Shown in pieces: positions 12,327 through 24,474 of a DNA stretch of 64,000 bases. The position numbers and the translations under genes were made by a program. The stretch is from assembly GCA_936450465.1 (NCBI GenBank), contig OW388300.1, positions 41,200,358-41,264,357 of the forward strand, written 5' to 3'. The stretch comes from Gibbula magus. Lineage: Eukaryota; Mollusca; Gastropoda; Trochida; Trochidae. Under the pieces are notes generated by a model, which saw nothing but the letters and a program-made list of their open reading frames with translations, made no database searches and was not told where the DNA came from. How positions within the stretch are numbered: the first letter of the stretch is position 1; each line of letters begins with the position of its first letter.

Positions 12327-12570
12327 TTACAATGGACAAGTAATGTTCATAGCGAAGAACAACTTTTGAAGTTTAGAATGTGTTGAAACAGTTTCTGACC
12401 ACTTTTGAGTATCAATAGATATACACCTCTCCTTAAATGCTGCTATAAAAGAACTAATACAGGCAAAATCTTCATTTTGCCACATACACCAAAAACCATA
12501 TTCATAGAGAATATTTCTGACATTTAGAGCCCAACATTGAATACCTTCTTCTGCTAATCTCAATTGTAAG
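12327..12570 (-). pseudogene. Short LINE fragment
   Basis: The minus strand reads WALNVRNILYEYGFWCMWQ, followed by a Phe/Cys/Trp-rich segment. This corresponds to the C-terminal WASxxRxLLxxxGFGxVW block also present at 7190-7250. About 80 codons remain, with no flanking LINE sequence that I can read. It is a dead fragment. Confidence 0.5.
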
Positions 12571-13779
12571 CAATAAGCATAAGCAAAATGCTGTTATTCT
12601 GCTATAGTATAATAATCTTAACCACTATTGAATTATAATTACATATTGTTCATTTCTAAATCAACAATGTCCACGTTCAACCCTTGCTACAATATTGGGG
12701 ATAATGTTACAGGGACATAAAAACTGCCAACTCTGTGCATGGTCATGACTTATTAATATGATGATAGGATGCGCGTCTTCAGAGTATGGAGCTTAGCTTA
12801 CATTCGGATAAATATTGGAGGTAACAAAGTCGTTTCTAAAACACTTGAATGGTTGGTTCAATCAGCTTACAAATTGTTAAAATTTTAAAATTAAAAGATA
12901 TGAAACGCTTTTTCCTGGCTTTATTAACGGTGAAAACACTTTGATTTTAATTACGAATTTTCAGATATTGAGGGTAGTTCTTTTCATAATAATGATATCA
13001 TCGGATAAACTCGTTCTGTACGTAAATTTGCACGGTATTCGGTATTCGTATATAAAAAAATTACACAAATATAGACTGTAAATATAAATCCAAATGTGGA
13101 GGCATATCATTAACTACCACCAGCACCAAATAAGGAAATAAATAGACATGGGTTGTTTTTAAAATAAATTGATACGTTGTTTACACAATAAATAGGATTG
13201 ATATATTGATTTATGACATTGATTGGATGTCAGTTAATATGTTATGTAATGTATAAGGAATACGAGATTGAGACTGATTGAAAGGCAACTGGATGTTTAT
13301 TTAATAAATGAGCTTAGTACATAGTATAGACAAAGTACACAAGAAAATGAAATATAACTATTTAATAAAATATGAAACTAATTGTACAATTACGTCAGTA
13401 AATGGTGATAAGCACTAGCTATATAGGAATGAAATATCCCATGTTTATATAGTTCCCCAAAGTGTCTTCTTTCTCCTTATTACATTTATTTGCACAGCAA
13501 AAGGCCTACTTTAATATTTTCTACATTAGACAATTATTTTATCAGATTGTAAGTCGTTTTTAGAACTATTATCAAATTCATTATCAAACGAATTTTACTT
13601 GTAAAATTGAGGGTGTCAATTAGTTAATCCATAAAGGTGTACTAGTTTGGTTATGTATTTGTAATGAATTTCGCATGCGGATATATACCTTGATTATTAC
13701 TAAGGCATTTAATAACTTAACTGATTTAAAGCTTATAAGGGCTCAAGATATGTTGTGACCGTGTGAATAATGGTATTAA
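12571..13779. other. No recognised gene
   Basis: AT-rich and non-coding on both strands. It has no tandem array, no inverted ends and no tRNA-like box. Confidence 0.55.
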
Positions 13780-14225
13780 ATGAACAAATGTATATGAAAA
13801 GTTGGCATTTCGATCTACATTCTTTAAAATGGGAAAATAGGTTGTTTTTTTGCGATACAGATGCTGTACAAATGATGTAAAATTACACAGCATAGTTAAT
13901 ACCAAGAAGGAGTTTAAAACTATATGGAGTTTGTAAATGACGAGAATTGTGCATTTTGTAAAACAGAGAATGAAAACATCTCTCTCGTTTTTCGAAAAAT
14001 ATGATCATATATAAAACAATTCTGCTTGACTGGAACTGTTTTTAAATACCTCTACAAATCTTGGTATTCTATTACAAAACATTGGTATTCTCTTTGGTTT
14101 TCCTGCTCAATTCAATTTTTTGAATCAATTAAATCTTAACGAGCATAAAGCACATATTTTGAAGTAGCCTTAAAGGTCAAGTATCATCATTTAGTTAGAA
14201 CATTAATAATTTCAGACAAGTACAT
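13780..14225 (+). pseudogene. Decayed LINE C-terminal fragment
   Basis: The plus strand carries VNDENCAFCKTENENIS at about 13935-13985. This is the C-x2-C start of the LINE C-terminal Cys/His motif and resembles residues 1152-1160 of the intact LINE ORF2 downstream. Frame shifts and stops occur on both sides. Part of this segment (around 13995-14065) is echoed at 14660-14730, on the other side of the minisatellite. Confidence 0.5.
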
Positions 14226-14317
14226 GCAATTAAAAAGTTTAACTGCAAGAACAATACATTACATCATTTCGTTTGTAAAAAAGAGTCTCCACTCTCAAAT
14301 ATTCCAAAGAGGTACAG

Positions 14318-14617
14318 TGGCGCGACAAAGCGATAAAGCGATAAAACGAAAGTGCGAAAGACTGAAAGAGCGATAGAGCAATAGAGCGATATAACTGCGC
14401 GACAAAGCGAAATGTTTTTATCGCTTTGTCGTGCAGCAATATCGCTTTGTCCTGCGGCAATATCGCTTTGTCGTGCCGCCTTATCGCTTTGTAGTGCGGC
14501 TTTATCGCTTTGTCGCGCGACACTATCGCTTTGTCGTTCTATCGCTTTGTCGTGTTGCTATATTGCTTTGTCGTGTGTCCATATCGCTTTATTGCGTTGT
14601 TGCCAGAGGGCGAAAGA
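14318..14617. repeat. Minisatellite with opposed GACAAAGCGATA units
   Basis: The first ~95 bp carry GCGACAAAGCGATA-type units in the forward direction. From about 14418 the reverse complement, TATCGCTTTGTC, repeats about nine times at ~22-bp spacing with variable spacers. The same core occurs at 6136-6628. The array separates two similar pieces of LINE-derived sequence. Confidence 0.9.
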
Positions 14618-15892
14618 GCGATGTCACCTCTCGGCCATCATATGTCTCAGTTTTTCTTCTAGGATATGATCATACATAAAAAAAGTATTGTTGACTGTGG
14701 AACTTGTTTTCAAAACCTCTACAACTGTCAAAAATGCAAAATAATGTTTTTTCTCTCTCTCTTTGTGAATAACGTTTGAATATTTAAAACATACTAATAA
14801 CAATCTGTGAGTTCTATCGGAAACATAACATAATCATAATAAAAGGAATTTTGTTTCGATTTCAATTTGAATTTATGCTTTAAAATGATAATACAGTTTG
14901 TTTGTCTGTAATTATATAGTTGATTGCTTATGCAGGATAAAATAGTTTCCACCGCGCGGTGGAAAGCGTTTTATTGTGCGGTATGAACAATATTCACCCG
15001 ATGGCACCGCGGAGAGAAAACTTTTAAACACGGTTGAAAGGGTTCTCACCGCGGTGGAAAGTATTTTCTGCAAACCCTTTCCACCTCAACTAGTTTAAGT
15101 CATTTTCAATTGTCTCATATTCCATATTTCTCAATTGTGAGAAATGAAATTATAAAATAATATTTTAAAATTTATCATAATGTCCCTTCATGAATTAGTT
15201 TTTAACTTTTCATTTTGAGTATTTCGTGTTTCATGTTGAGGTTTTCGTGGTTCACTTTGAGTTTCGTTTTTTTTATTTTAGGTTTTCCGTATTTTGAATC
15301 AATATTGTTTTTTTTCTAAAAAATGCAACATAACTGATTTTGGAATTTGACTATTGGTATTTTCTAAGCAGGATGAACAAATGATATGCATATGCGATTA
15401 GTCACTGTCTGCGATTAGTCACTGTCTAACATATATTCATTAATCACATGATGAGTTTGCAAAGCAATAATATACTATCTTCTATCGTGTTGTTCAATAA
15501 CGTTGGAAATAGGTATTCAATTTTTTTCCATCAGGGTTCAATAACTAATGGGATGCTGACAATTATATTTAAAAACGTATGAATTGATATACATGTACCT
15601 AATTTACCTATTTGGATTTGATACATCATCACTGTAGGACATAATTAAAAAAAACAAAAATTTACATTTACATTAAATTTCTAATATGTACTACAGTTTT
15701 ATTGAAGTTTTTATAAGGTCATTAATTTATATCAAATGTTTGCATTTAATACCGAGTCGTCTGTATTATAAACCGAAAAACAAAGACTAGTACTTATGTG
15801 AGTGCAGTTGTCTAAATGTTTTAACTACAGATGATCCAAGTTAAATAAAGTGGACATACAATATTATCAAAGTTTTCGGACAGCAGAATACA
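14618..15892. other. No gene; GC-rich palindromes
   Basis: Mostly AT-rich. Around 14948-15085 a cluster of TTTCCACC/GGTGGAAA palindromes (for example TCCACCGCGCGGTGGA) stands out, with spacer ACCGCGG repeats. It looks like a small foldback or a degenerate element. Nothing is coding. Confidence 0.5.
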
Positions 15893-16215
15893 CCAATCCC
15901 TCTTGGTCTAGTGGTAGAGCCTTGGGTTGCAAAGCGAAGTTTTGCGGGTTCGAATCCCGCATTGTCTGCTTTGGAAAAAAAAATGGATTGATTATGTGGA
16001 TTGTGATTGATTATGTGAATTACTCATTGGGACTTAATTTGGTGAATTGATTCCTACTTGGAGGGTCTTAGGCCTGGGAAGTAGCCTATTCTGTACAAGG
16101 CCAGTGTAAGGCCCTCTCAATAGGAATTTGTAAAGTCTGTGTTCCTTTCGTAGGGATGTTCCCGGAAAAATAAGTCAGTTCAAAGACTGTTACATTGGCT
16201 TTCAGGTATATAAGT
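15893..16215 (+). mobile_element. tRNA-derived SINE, family B
   Basis: The head has a polymerase III A box (GGTCTAGTGGTAGAGCC) and B box (GCGGGTTCGAATCCCGC). The body contains AGGCCCTCTCAATAGGAATT and CGTAGGGATGTTCCCGGAA. A second copy lies inverted at 34205-34585 with the same order of blocks. The anticodon-arm region does not pair well, so this is a SINE head and not a functional tRNA gene. A (GA)n tract follows about 75 bp downstream. Confidence 0.85.
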
Positions 16216-16286
16216 GGATAGGTGCCATGAACTCCACCACTGTCTCTGGTCGCATCAAGGAATTCAACGACTACAGTGTTTTGACT

Positions 16287-16454
<168 letters not shown>

Positions 16455-17285
16455 AACCTTGATGCAGTGGCCGACCTAGTTGAACTGGGATGAACTTTAA
16501 CATGAACACTAATGTACTGTTACAGGTGCTCTAAATTAACTTAATAAGCGATAATTTATTATTTATCATTATTTTTTTTATCAAATAAATTTATTCAGAC
16601 TATTAATTAATATATATCAAAGAAATAAATTCACGGTATTATAATTTTATTTTACTCTTGAAGGGGTAACAGGAGGTTATTAAGCTGTTAATAGAAACAT
16701 TAAATGTGTCTGCGGGACAAGACTGATTGATGGGAGGTGACCCAAGCATGATAACAAGCATGCACGTTTTTATATCTTGAATTCCAGTTTTCGTTTTGTA
16801 TTCTTCTTAAATGTCCTGTTATACACTGTAACACATTCAGATCTATCAGTAATGTTTATACTATAATTGTAAATTAAAGTTATGTCAAAGATAGTCATGC
16901 TATGCATGTTCCGATACTGCGACAAAACTAACTGCCACATCTGAGGAAGTAAGTTTCACTACTTGAAATTATTTTGTTATTTGGTTTAAACTTTAAAAAA
17001 TTATTTTACAAATAGAATGATTTCACCGGTAAATTCAAAATAAGACACACAACGTTTTGACATGCATATGATATACAGACTTCATAACAACATTCTGACG
17101 ATCAGTATCAAAACCTGGCGAAATCAATCAACACATGGCTCGCTAAACCAAACAATTAAATCTCTCATTAATTTGAAATACTTGCATTTATTATATGATC
17201 GAATGTTTTTAGCAGTTCTGATTGGTCAAAAGACGGTCCCATAGAAAACGATCTCGACTTGGGAACAATGGCCGCATTTATAATC
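16455..17285. other. No recognised gene
   Basis: AT-rich flank of the intact LINE, with no coding, RNA or repeat structure that I can support. The last bases before 17286 continue at 24690 once the LINE and one target duplication are removed. Confidence 0.55.
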
Positions 17286-17298
17286 AACTTTGATATTG
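17286..17298 (+). repeat. Left target-site duplication of the LINE
   Basis: AACTTTGATATTG, repeated exactly at 24677-24689 immediately after the A-rich tail. It defines the LINE boundaries. Confidence 0.92.
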
Positions 17299-17533
17299 GA
17301 AGGAAGGTGAAGGTCGATAATGGAGTGAGGTTGTGTGTGAGGAGAGCTCAGAAAACATTGATGCATTTATGAATGAAAACCAACGCTTAAGGGCCCCAAA
17401 AGGTGAACATATTATCTTATGATATCTAAAAGACTGTTGATAACTATTTAAGAGTAAAAGCACACATATTCATCTTAATATCCGTGCTAACAACCACACT
17501 CACGAAAACTGACACTACTGAACTGAATCAGCC

Positions 17534-18355
17534 ATGTCACAAAAACAACGAGAAGGTCCCGCGAGTTCTCTAAGATCCTCAGTACAACAACCAGTCGACA
17601 TGGAAGAATTAAAACAGCTAATTCTAACATCAGAAAGTAGAATAAGTGCAAAAATCGACGCAGTAAGTGACCGAATGCAAATGGCCATTGACAAAATCGA
17701 GGGCGACGTGGCAACTCTCACTAGCCGTGTTGATGAAATACAAACAAACTCGGAATTCAACAGTGATCAAATCAACGATATCAATGAGCATAACAGACGA
17801 TTAAAAGCTGACGTGGGCCTAGAGATTGGGAATATAAGAAGAGATATGATCATGAAGGATCTGCACGATCGTAAAATAAATCTCCTCTTTAATGGTGTCG
17901 AGGAGACGAGAGACGAAAACACAGAAGAACGCCTTAGGGAAGTCATGAAAAACGACTTAAAATTATCAGAAGAAAAAGTGGCCACTATCAAATTCAAGTC
18001 TGTACATAGACTTCAAAAACCTAGATATAGACTCACATCAGGGAATGGAGACAACAGACCGGCCACTATCATAGCCTCATTCATCTCCATGAGAGACAGA
18101 GATGAATGCTTCAAAGCAAAGTATCAGCTCTACAACACTGGTAAGAACATCCAGACAGACCTTCCACCATCTATGAAAAAGATCAGGGCATACTTGAACA
18201 AGCAGGGCTATGAACTCAGGAAACAAACAGATTTGTATACCAGGGTAAGAATCAAAGGGATTGACTTAGTCCTGGAAAAGAGGAGACCTGAGGAGCCCAA
18301 TACAGCTTGGAGGTTACACCCAGTAGCCATCCCCCAGGACTTGATGCAGTACTGA
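17534..18355 (+). CDS. LINE ORF1 RNA-binding protein
   Basis: A 273-residue ORF1 protein. Residues about 20-110 are heptad-rich and acidic/basic (KIEGDVATLTSRVDEIQ, DINEHNRRLKADV) and likely form a coiled coil for trimerisation. From about 115 comes an L1 ORF1-like fold: DRKINLLFNGVEE, then a HRL-containing strand and RPATIIASF, which resembles the RRM-like and C-terminal domains of L1 ORF1p that bind element RNA. It ends DLMQY. No zinc knuckle is visible. The start is the first ATG of the frame, 235 bp into the element. The assignment rests on layout and fold pattern, because ORF1 proteins diverge fast. It should act in the ribonucleoprotein with ORF2. Confidence 0.85.
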   Translation: MSQKQREGPASSLRSSVQQPVDMEELKQLILTSESRISAKIDAVSDRMQMAIDKIEGDVATLTSRVDEIQTNSEFNSDQINDINEHNRRLKADVGLEIGNIRRDMIMKDLHDRKINLLFNGVEETRDENTEERLREVMKNDLKLSEEKVATIKFKSVHRLQKPRYRLTSGNGDNRPATIIASFISMRDRDECFKAKYQLYNTGKNIQTDLPPSMKKIRAYLNKQGYELRKQTDLYTRVRIKGIDLVLEKRRPEEPNTAWRLHPVAIPQDLMQY

Positions 18356-18808
18356 CTCTAAACTTATCTCTATACCACATCATACATTCAAATCTGTTAT
18401 GATATCACATAGATAAGATTGTATTTTTTCATATATAATGATCATTACTTTTTTTTAGATACCCTAAAAGTAATTATGAAAACTAATACCCTATTCATAT
18501 ATACATAATCTATCCTCCATACATAACAAGTAAATGAAATTTAAATGTGCAACCATATGATAATACTGATTAAGATAAAACCTATACTACAAGGCAAGCA
18601 TCATAATGCTTATTTACATCCAAGTAAAAGCATTTAGTTACCAGAATGTGTGTGTTAATATGTTTATGTATACACATGTATGTATGTGTATGTATATATG
18701 TGTGTGTATATGTATATGTTTGTGTATGTATGTGTATATGTATATGTATGTATGTGTATGTGTATATATGCATGTATATGTATGTATGTGTATGTATGTG
18801 TATGTATG

Positions 18809-18853
<45 letters not shown>

Positions 18854-20652
18854 ATATATATATATATATATATATATGTGCTTGTGTCAAACAAAACCAA
18901 CATGCACCAAACACTCTATCTATACTATAAGTAAAGCATGATCATCAGAGTCATATATACATGCACCTCCAGGCATGCTATCTTACTAAAAAAAGATAAA
19001 ACATAAGATACCAAAGATGTAATGTTATTTGATCTCCATGTATGTATATATCTACTTTAACATGCATATGGATGTAAGTATATTCAGTATACCCCTGTGT
19101 TTGATGACAATATAAATACCATAAACAAAACAAAAGCCAAACCACCTAAATTACATCCATTTGTAATACAGTGTACATGCATGATACATATATGTGTGTC
19201 TACTTATAAAATTGCTTATAAGAATTAAACTATATCTATATCAAATATGCATATTGATATATGCATGGGTATGTATGTATCTATGTATGTATGTATGTAT
19301 GTGTGCATGCATGCATGTATGTATGTATGTATGTATGTATGTATGTATGTATGTATGTATGTGTGTGTGTGTGTATATATGTATGTATGTGCATATGTAT
19401 GTATGTATGTATGTGTGTATGTATATATGTATGTGTGTGTGCCTTATGGGTTACAAATCACAATTTAAAAATATCATTATGCAATTTCATGAATGTCTCA
19501 TTATCATGTACAGAAATGCATAACATTGTATGAACATATATGTGTCTGTATGCATTTATACATTTATTTTTCAAGTGTATAACCATGGTATGTGTACAGA
19601 ACAAACATAGACATTATATATAGCTGCTGGATTAATTGTGTATTCAAATTACAGATGTGCTTGCAGGTTGAAGAATACATGCATATGTAAAATATATGTT
19701 ACACAATGCATACAGCTATTAGATCATTGATATCTAACCATACTTTATATCACCATCAGTGAAATTATGTATTGTTATTTTTATCCTTAAAAAATATACA
19801 TTAATTAGTCATAAATGCAAATATACTACAGTATAATATGGATAAGCGTGTGTTTTAAATGTATTCAATCAAAAATGAAATTAATTCAAAATGCAACTGA
19901 TCAATACTGAAATTACAAAAAAGTAATACAAAATAAATACAAAATGGGGTGTTTGTCCCTATTATGAAAACTTGCTATAACGCACTGCAGCAAACCATCT
20001 TATTTATTAGAACAAAGAAAGATTGAGTACATTTAGTCATTTATATATACCCTGAAATGTGAAAATTAATGTTTTCATTGTTTTGTATTTCTGTTCCACT
20101 GTTCATGCTGTTGCATATGGAAATTATCAGGCAATTTATTATTTTAAAAATCACTGGCGGTATGAAATACCCATACAGTTCAAACAAGTTGCAGCGTTTA
20201 TTCTAAAATCATTATATAGTATGGACATGCTTTCAAATAAACTTTAAAATCTACTCACAACAACGGCAACACATCTCTTACTAAGCACATCCAACTGCGA
20301 ACTCATAGCCACTGAAATTAACAACCCGTACTCACTTGCACAGCCACAGCATGCAGCACGTGCTGACCCGGTTTTTTCTCATTCGCACGTAGGGCATATA
20401 TTACGCTACCGTCTTACACTAAACGGACACCCACAAAACAGTTATCATGAACAGGCTCTTTTAAAATAAAAGCAATGCATCACTTTTTCAGTTCTCCTCA
20501 ATCTTCAATCTCTCCAAACGTTATTATTATTTCCTACATCGTCATGTACTATAAGCACATTCACCCTCAAAACAAATACATGGACCAAAATTATTACAAG
20601 ACCCACACAGACAACTGCAACTATCAAATAAGTATGTTAACACATTTCTCAA
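18356..20652 (+). other. 2.3-kb inter-ORF spacer of the LINE with microsatellites
   Basis: Non-coding. Two microsatellite tracts stand out: (TGTA/TA)n at about 18640-18878 and (TATG)n with (TG)n at about 19257-19442. The 380 bp just before ORF2 are less AT-rich and contain no competing frame of note. The spacer is much longer than the tens of bases between ORFs of mammalian L1. The long open frames across the TATG tracts are artefacts of the period. Confidence 0.8.
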
Positions 20653-23600
20653 ATGACTGATACTCTGAAAATTATCTCAACAAATTGCCAAGGATTAAAT
20701 AATAAAAAGAAAAGACTTGATGTTTTCCGTAATTTGAAACAAAAACATGCTGACATCTACTGTCTACAAGATACACATTTTACTGAAAAATTAGAAAAAG
20801 ACATACACAATGAATGGGGTTTAAATCTCTGTTATTTCAGTTCTTATAAGAGTAACTCGCGAGGTGTAGCTGTTATGTTTGATGGTAAATTAGACTTTGA
20901 AGTTCTTCGTCGAAAACAAGATGACGAGTCCGGTAACTACTTAGCATTGAAAGTACAGTTAACCGATACGACACTAACCCTCATAACCATCTACGGACCA
21001 AACACGGACTGCCCTATGTTTTATCAAAAACTAAAAACATTAATATCTGATTTTGAATCGGATCACTATTCTATATGCGGTGATTGGAACCTTGTACAAA
21101 ATCCCGACTTAGATCAATTTAACTATAAACATGTAAACAACCCAAACGCAAGAGAGGTTATACTTGACTATATTGAAGAAGAAAGCATGATAGACCCTTG
21201 GCGATATCAAAACCCTTCACGAAAAAGATACACCTGGAGACAAACAAAACCAATAAAACAAGCTAGACTTGACTACTTTCTTCTTTCAAAAAGTCTCGAA
21301 CATTCTATTGCAAACACAGGCATAGACTCCGCTTATAAATCCGACCATTCTATACATTGGGTAACTCTAAAGTTAGCCGAAATCGAACGAGGACGAGGGT
21401 TTTGGAAATTTAATAATTCCCTATTGCATGATAAACCATTTGTTGACAATATTAAAGAAATAATCAGGAGCACGAAAAAGCAATACGAAAGCGGAACCGA
21501 CGAGTTAAATAAACCAATATATAAGATCGATGACCAACTTCTATTTGAAACGATTCTTCTGATGATCAGAGGACATACAATAAAATATTCATCAGAAAAA
21601 AAACGAAAAAGAGAAAAAGACGAAAAGGACTTAACAAAACAAATAGCAGAATTAAATATCAAACTCGACGAAAATGACAGCTTAGATGATAAAACGGAAA
21701 TATTAGAACAACTAAAATCATCAAATTTAAAATTAGAAAAGATAAATGAAATAAAAACTGAAGGGATAATGATGAGAGCAAAAGTTGAATGGAAGGAAAA
21801 GGGTGAAAAACCCACAAAATATTTTCTCTCTCTTGAAAATAGAAATAATATAAATAAAACTATCGCAAAGTTAGAAGCAAAAAATGGAGAAACGATAACA
21901 AAAACAAAGGAAATAATATCTGAAGTGAAATCTTACTACCAAAATCTGTACACAAAACAAACATGTAGTGACATTGATCTAAATGATTTATTAAAAGAAT
22001 GCTCTGTCCCAAAACTAAGCAAAACTGAAAAGAATAATATTGAAGGCGAACTAATGTATGACGAAGTCCTCGCAGCTCTAAAGAAAATGAAAAACAATAA
22101 AAGCCCCGGACCTTCTGGGTTCACTGCCGAATTCTATAAATTTTTCTGGACAGACCTTAATGACACCTTGTTAAGATCTCTCAATGCTGCCTTTCGAAAA
22201 GGAGAGCTTTCGGTTAGTCAAAAGCAAGGTTTGATAACATGTGTACCAAAGAAAGGTAAATCAAAGCAGTTCCTTAAGAACTGGAGACCTATTTCCCTTC
22301 TAAATGTTTCATATAAAATAGCATCTGCAACAATCGCAAATAGAATAAAAACAGTACTCCCCACAATAATAAATGATGATCAAAAAGGTTTTATGTCAGA
22401 ACGCTATATCGGCGAATGTACTCGCATGATTTATGACATCATTGACTATGCCGAGTGTATGGAAATACCCGGTCTATTACTATTAATAGATTTCGAAAAA
22501 GCATTTGACTCAGTTGATTGGTTATTTATACAAAAAACGCTAACTTATTTTGGTTTCGGTCCATCTATCCGACGATGGATTGAATTGTATTATACACACA
22601 TTCAATCTAGTGTTATAGTGAACGGCTTTTCATCTGATTTCTTTGAACTTACAAGAGGATGCAGGCAAGGTGACCCACTATCTCCTTACATTTTTATAAT
22701 CTGTGCCGAAGTGTTAAGTATAATGTTACGAAATAATAAGAACATAAAGGGAATAAAGATAGGCGATACGGAATACCTACTATCACAATTTGCAGATGAT
22801 ACCTCTCTTGTACTTGACGGAACTGAAAAGTGTCTTCAGCATACCCTTAACACCTTAAATGAATTCGCATCATTCTCTGGTCTCAAAATAAATACAACCA
22901 AGACCCAAGTCATATGGATAGGAGCATCAAAACACTCGCAGAACATCCTCTGTAAAAATCATAAACTAGACTGGAATCAACGAGATTTCACTATCCTTGG
23001 CATAACTTTTACACATAACCTGGCCGAAATGGTGGAAAGAAATTATAAGGACAAACTAAAGATGATTAAAACTACAATGAATCAATGGTTAGGAAGAGAT
23101 CTCACTCCCCTAGGAAGAAATACAGTCTTAAAAAGTCTGATTCTTCCAAAATTAAATCACCTGTTTTCAATTCTTCCAAACCCAAGTGATAAAATCATAA
23201 AACAATTAACCTCCTTATGCTTTAGCTTTATTTGGCGAAACAAACCAGATAAGATAAGTCGAAACGAAATTACACAATCGTACAAAGACGGCGGAATAAG
23301 AGTCCCAGACATAAAAAACACAATTTTGGCACAAAAAATAGCATGGATAAAAAGAAATTTCAAAGCAGAAAATGGTAATAAAATAAAACATCTATATACT
23401 CAAAATGTAGCCCCTACATCTGAGCATTGTTACCTCAAATCCCCTAAGTATATTGAAGATAACATCCTCACACCGCGGACTAACCCATTCTGGCGCGATG
23501 TGCTAAGAGCATGGGGATGTTTTATCAGTAACAAAGGTTCAAAGGTTAATGATGTCAATGATGTTTTATCCCAACCAATTTGGTGTAATGAAAATATAAC

Positions 23601-24474
23601 AATTGGCAAACAAGAAATATGTTATAAACATTACATACAACATGGCATAATATTTGTAAATGATATCGTGAATGAAAAAGGTGATTTTCTAAATCTTGAA
23701 ACTTTAAAAAATGTCTACACGTGTAAAACAAACTTTTTAGAATATGCCGGTATAGTAAAATCGATTAAAGCTTACCTTAAGGCAAACAATCTCGAGTTAT
23801 CAAATAAGTTAACCAATCCCATCCTGCCATACTTCATCGTAGATATCGTAAAACCAACCAAAGGATGCAGGCTCTTCTATGATACCCTTCAAAGTTCTAT
23901 CAGTGGGAACTCATATAAATATAAACATAAGTGGGAAAAGGACTTAAATCAATCAATAGCTAAAAATGAATGGACCGAAATAAATTACACACCTTTTTCA
24001 TCACATCTTGGCACAAAACAAATTTGGTTTCAATATTCGATCTTACACAGAATTCTTCCATTGAACGACCTTCTATTTAAAATGAAATTGAAAGACACAA
24101 ACAAATGTACTTTCTGTAAAGTATCTGTAGAAACTATAGTGCACATTTTCTATGATTGCCCGAAAGTGAACTACATCTGGGATAGACTAAGGACATGGAT
24201 AGAGCAGAAAACAGATTCAATATTAAACCTCTCAAAACGAAACATATGCCTAGGATATCCGGAAACACGAAATATGATTCTAAATCTTATTATAACAACA
24301 GTCAAATATAATATATACATATCAAAGTTAAAGGAAACTGTACCGCAATTTAACAGTATAAAACAAGATTTAAACAATGTCTATGAAATTGATAAACGCA
24401 TCTGTTACTCAGATTGCAACTATTCGAAGTTCACAAAATTCTGGTCTGTATGCCATAATCTCTTTAAAGATTGA
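20653..24474 (+). CDS. LINE ORF2: APE endonuclease, reverse transcriptase and Cys/His domain
   Basis: A 1273-residue uninterrupted ORF2 that would nick DNA and copy the element RNA at the nick. Residues 1-240 are an APE-type endonuclease, with N11 in STNCQG, LQDTH with D40 where the usual catalytic residue is Glu, GDWN (D144, N146), and the SDH box (D231, H232). A basic coiled linker spans ~300-400. The reverse transcriptase covers ~450-760, with SPGPSGF, NWRPISLLN, LLIDFEKAFDSVDW, GCRQGDPLSP and the catalytic FADD (713-716). The C-terminal Cys/His motif is C1152, C1155, H1164, C1169. The motif order fits the Tx1/L1 group. It ends in TGA at 24472-24474. Confidence 0.95.
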   Translation: MTDTLKIISTNCQGLNNKKKRLDVFRNLKQKHADIYCLQDTHFTEKLEKDIHNEWGLNLCYFSSYKSNSRGVAVMFDGKLDFEVLRRKQDDESGNYLALKVQLTDTTLTLITIYGPNTDCPMFYQKLKTLISDFESDHYSICGDWNLVQNPDLDQFNYKHVNNPNAREVILDYIEEESMIDPWRYQNPSRKRYTWRQTKPIKQARLDYFLLSKSLEHSIANTGIDSAYKSDHSIHWVTLKLAEIERGRGFWKFNNSLLHDKPFVDNIKEIIRSTKKQYESGTDELNKPIYKIDDQLLFETILLMIRGHTIKYSSEKKRKREKDEKDLTKQIAELNIKLDENDSLDDKTEILEQLKSSNLKLEKINEIKTEGIMMRAKVEWKEKGEKPTKYFLSLENRNNINKTIAKLEAKNGETITKTKEIISEVKSYYQNLYTKQTCSDIDLNDLLKECSVPKLSKTEKNNIEGELMYDEVLAALKKMKNNKSPGPSGFTAEFYKFFWTDLNDTLLRSLNAAFRKGELSVSQKQGLITCVPKKGKSKQFLKNWRPISLLNVSYKIASATIANRIKTVLPTIINDDQKGFMSERYIGECTRMIYDIIDYAECMEIPGLLLLIDFEKAFDSVDWLFIQKTLTYFGFGPSIRRWIELYYTHIQSSVIVNGFSSDFFELTRGCRQGDPLSPYIFIICAEVLSIMLRNNKNIKGIKIGDTEYLLSQFADDTSLVLDGTEKCLQHTLNTLNEFASFSGLKINTTKTQVIWIGASKHSQNILCKNHKLDWNQRDFTILGITFTHNLAEMVERNYKDKLKMIKTTMNQWLGRDLTPLGRNTVLKSLILPKLNHLFSILPNPSDKIIKQLTSLCFSFIWRNKPDKISRNEITQSYKDGGIRVPDIKNTILAQKIAWIKRNFKAENGNKIKHLYTQNVAPTSEHCYLKSPKYIEDNILTPRTNPFWRDVLRAWGCFISNKGSKVNDVNDVLSQPIWCNENITIGKQEICYKHYIQHGIIFVNDIVNEKGDFLNLETLKNVYTCKTNFLEYAGIVKSIKAYLKANNLELSNKLTNPILPYFIVDIVKPTKGCRLFYDTLQSSISGNSYKYKHKWEKDLNQSIAKNEWTEINYTPFSSHLGTKQIWFQYSILHRILPLNDLLFKMKLKDTNKCTFCKVSVETIVHIFYDCPKVNYIWDRLRTWIEQKTDSILNLSKRNICLGYPETRNMILNLIITTVKYNIYISKLKETVPQFNSIKQDLNNVYEIDKRICYSDCNYSKFTKFWSVCHNLFKD

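Noticed and set aside
15893..15970. Possible tRNA gene
   Set aside because: The A and B boxes are good but the anticodon arm does not pair, and the sequence continues into a repeated SINE body that recurs at 34205-34585.
18582..18941. Overlapping Tyr/Ile- or Cys/Val/Tyr-rich frames on both strands
   Set aside because: They are microsatellite translation within the LINE spacer. The same applies to 19194-19533 and 4659-5087.
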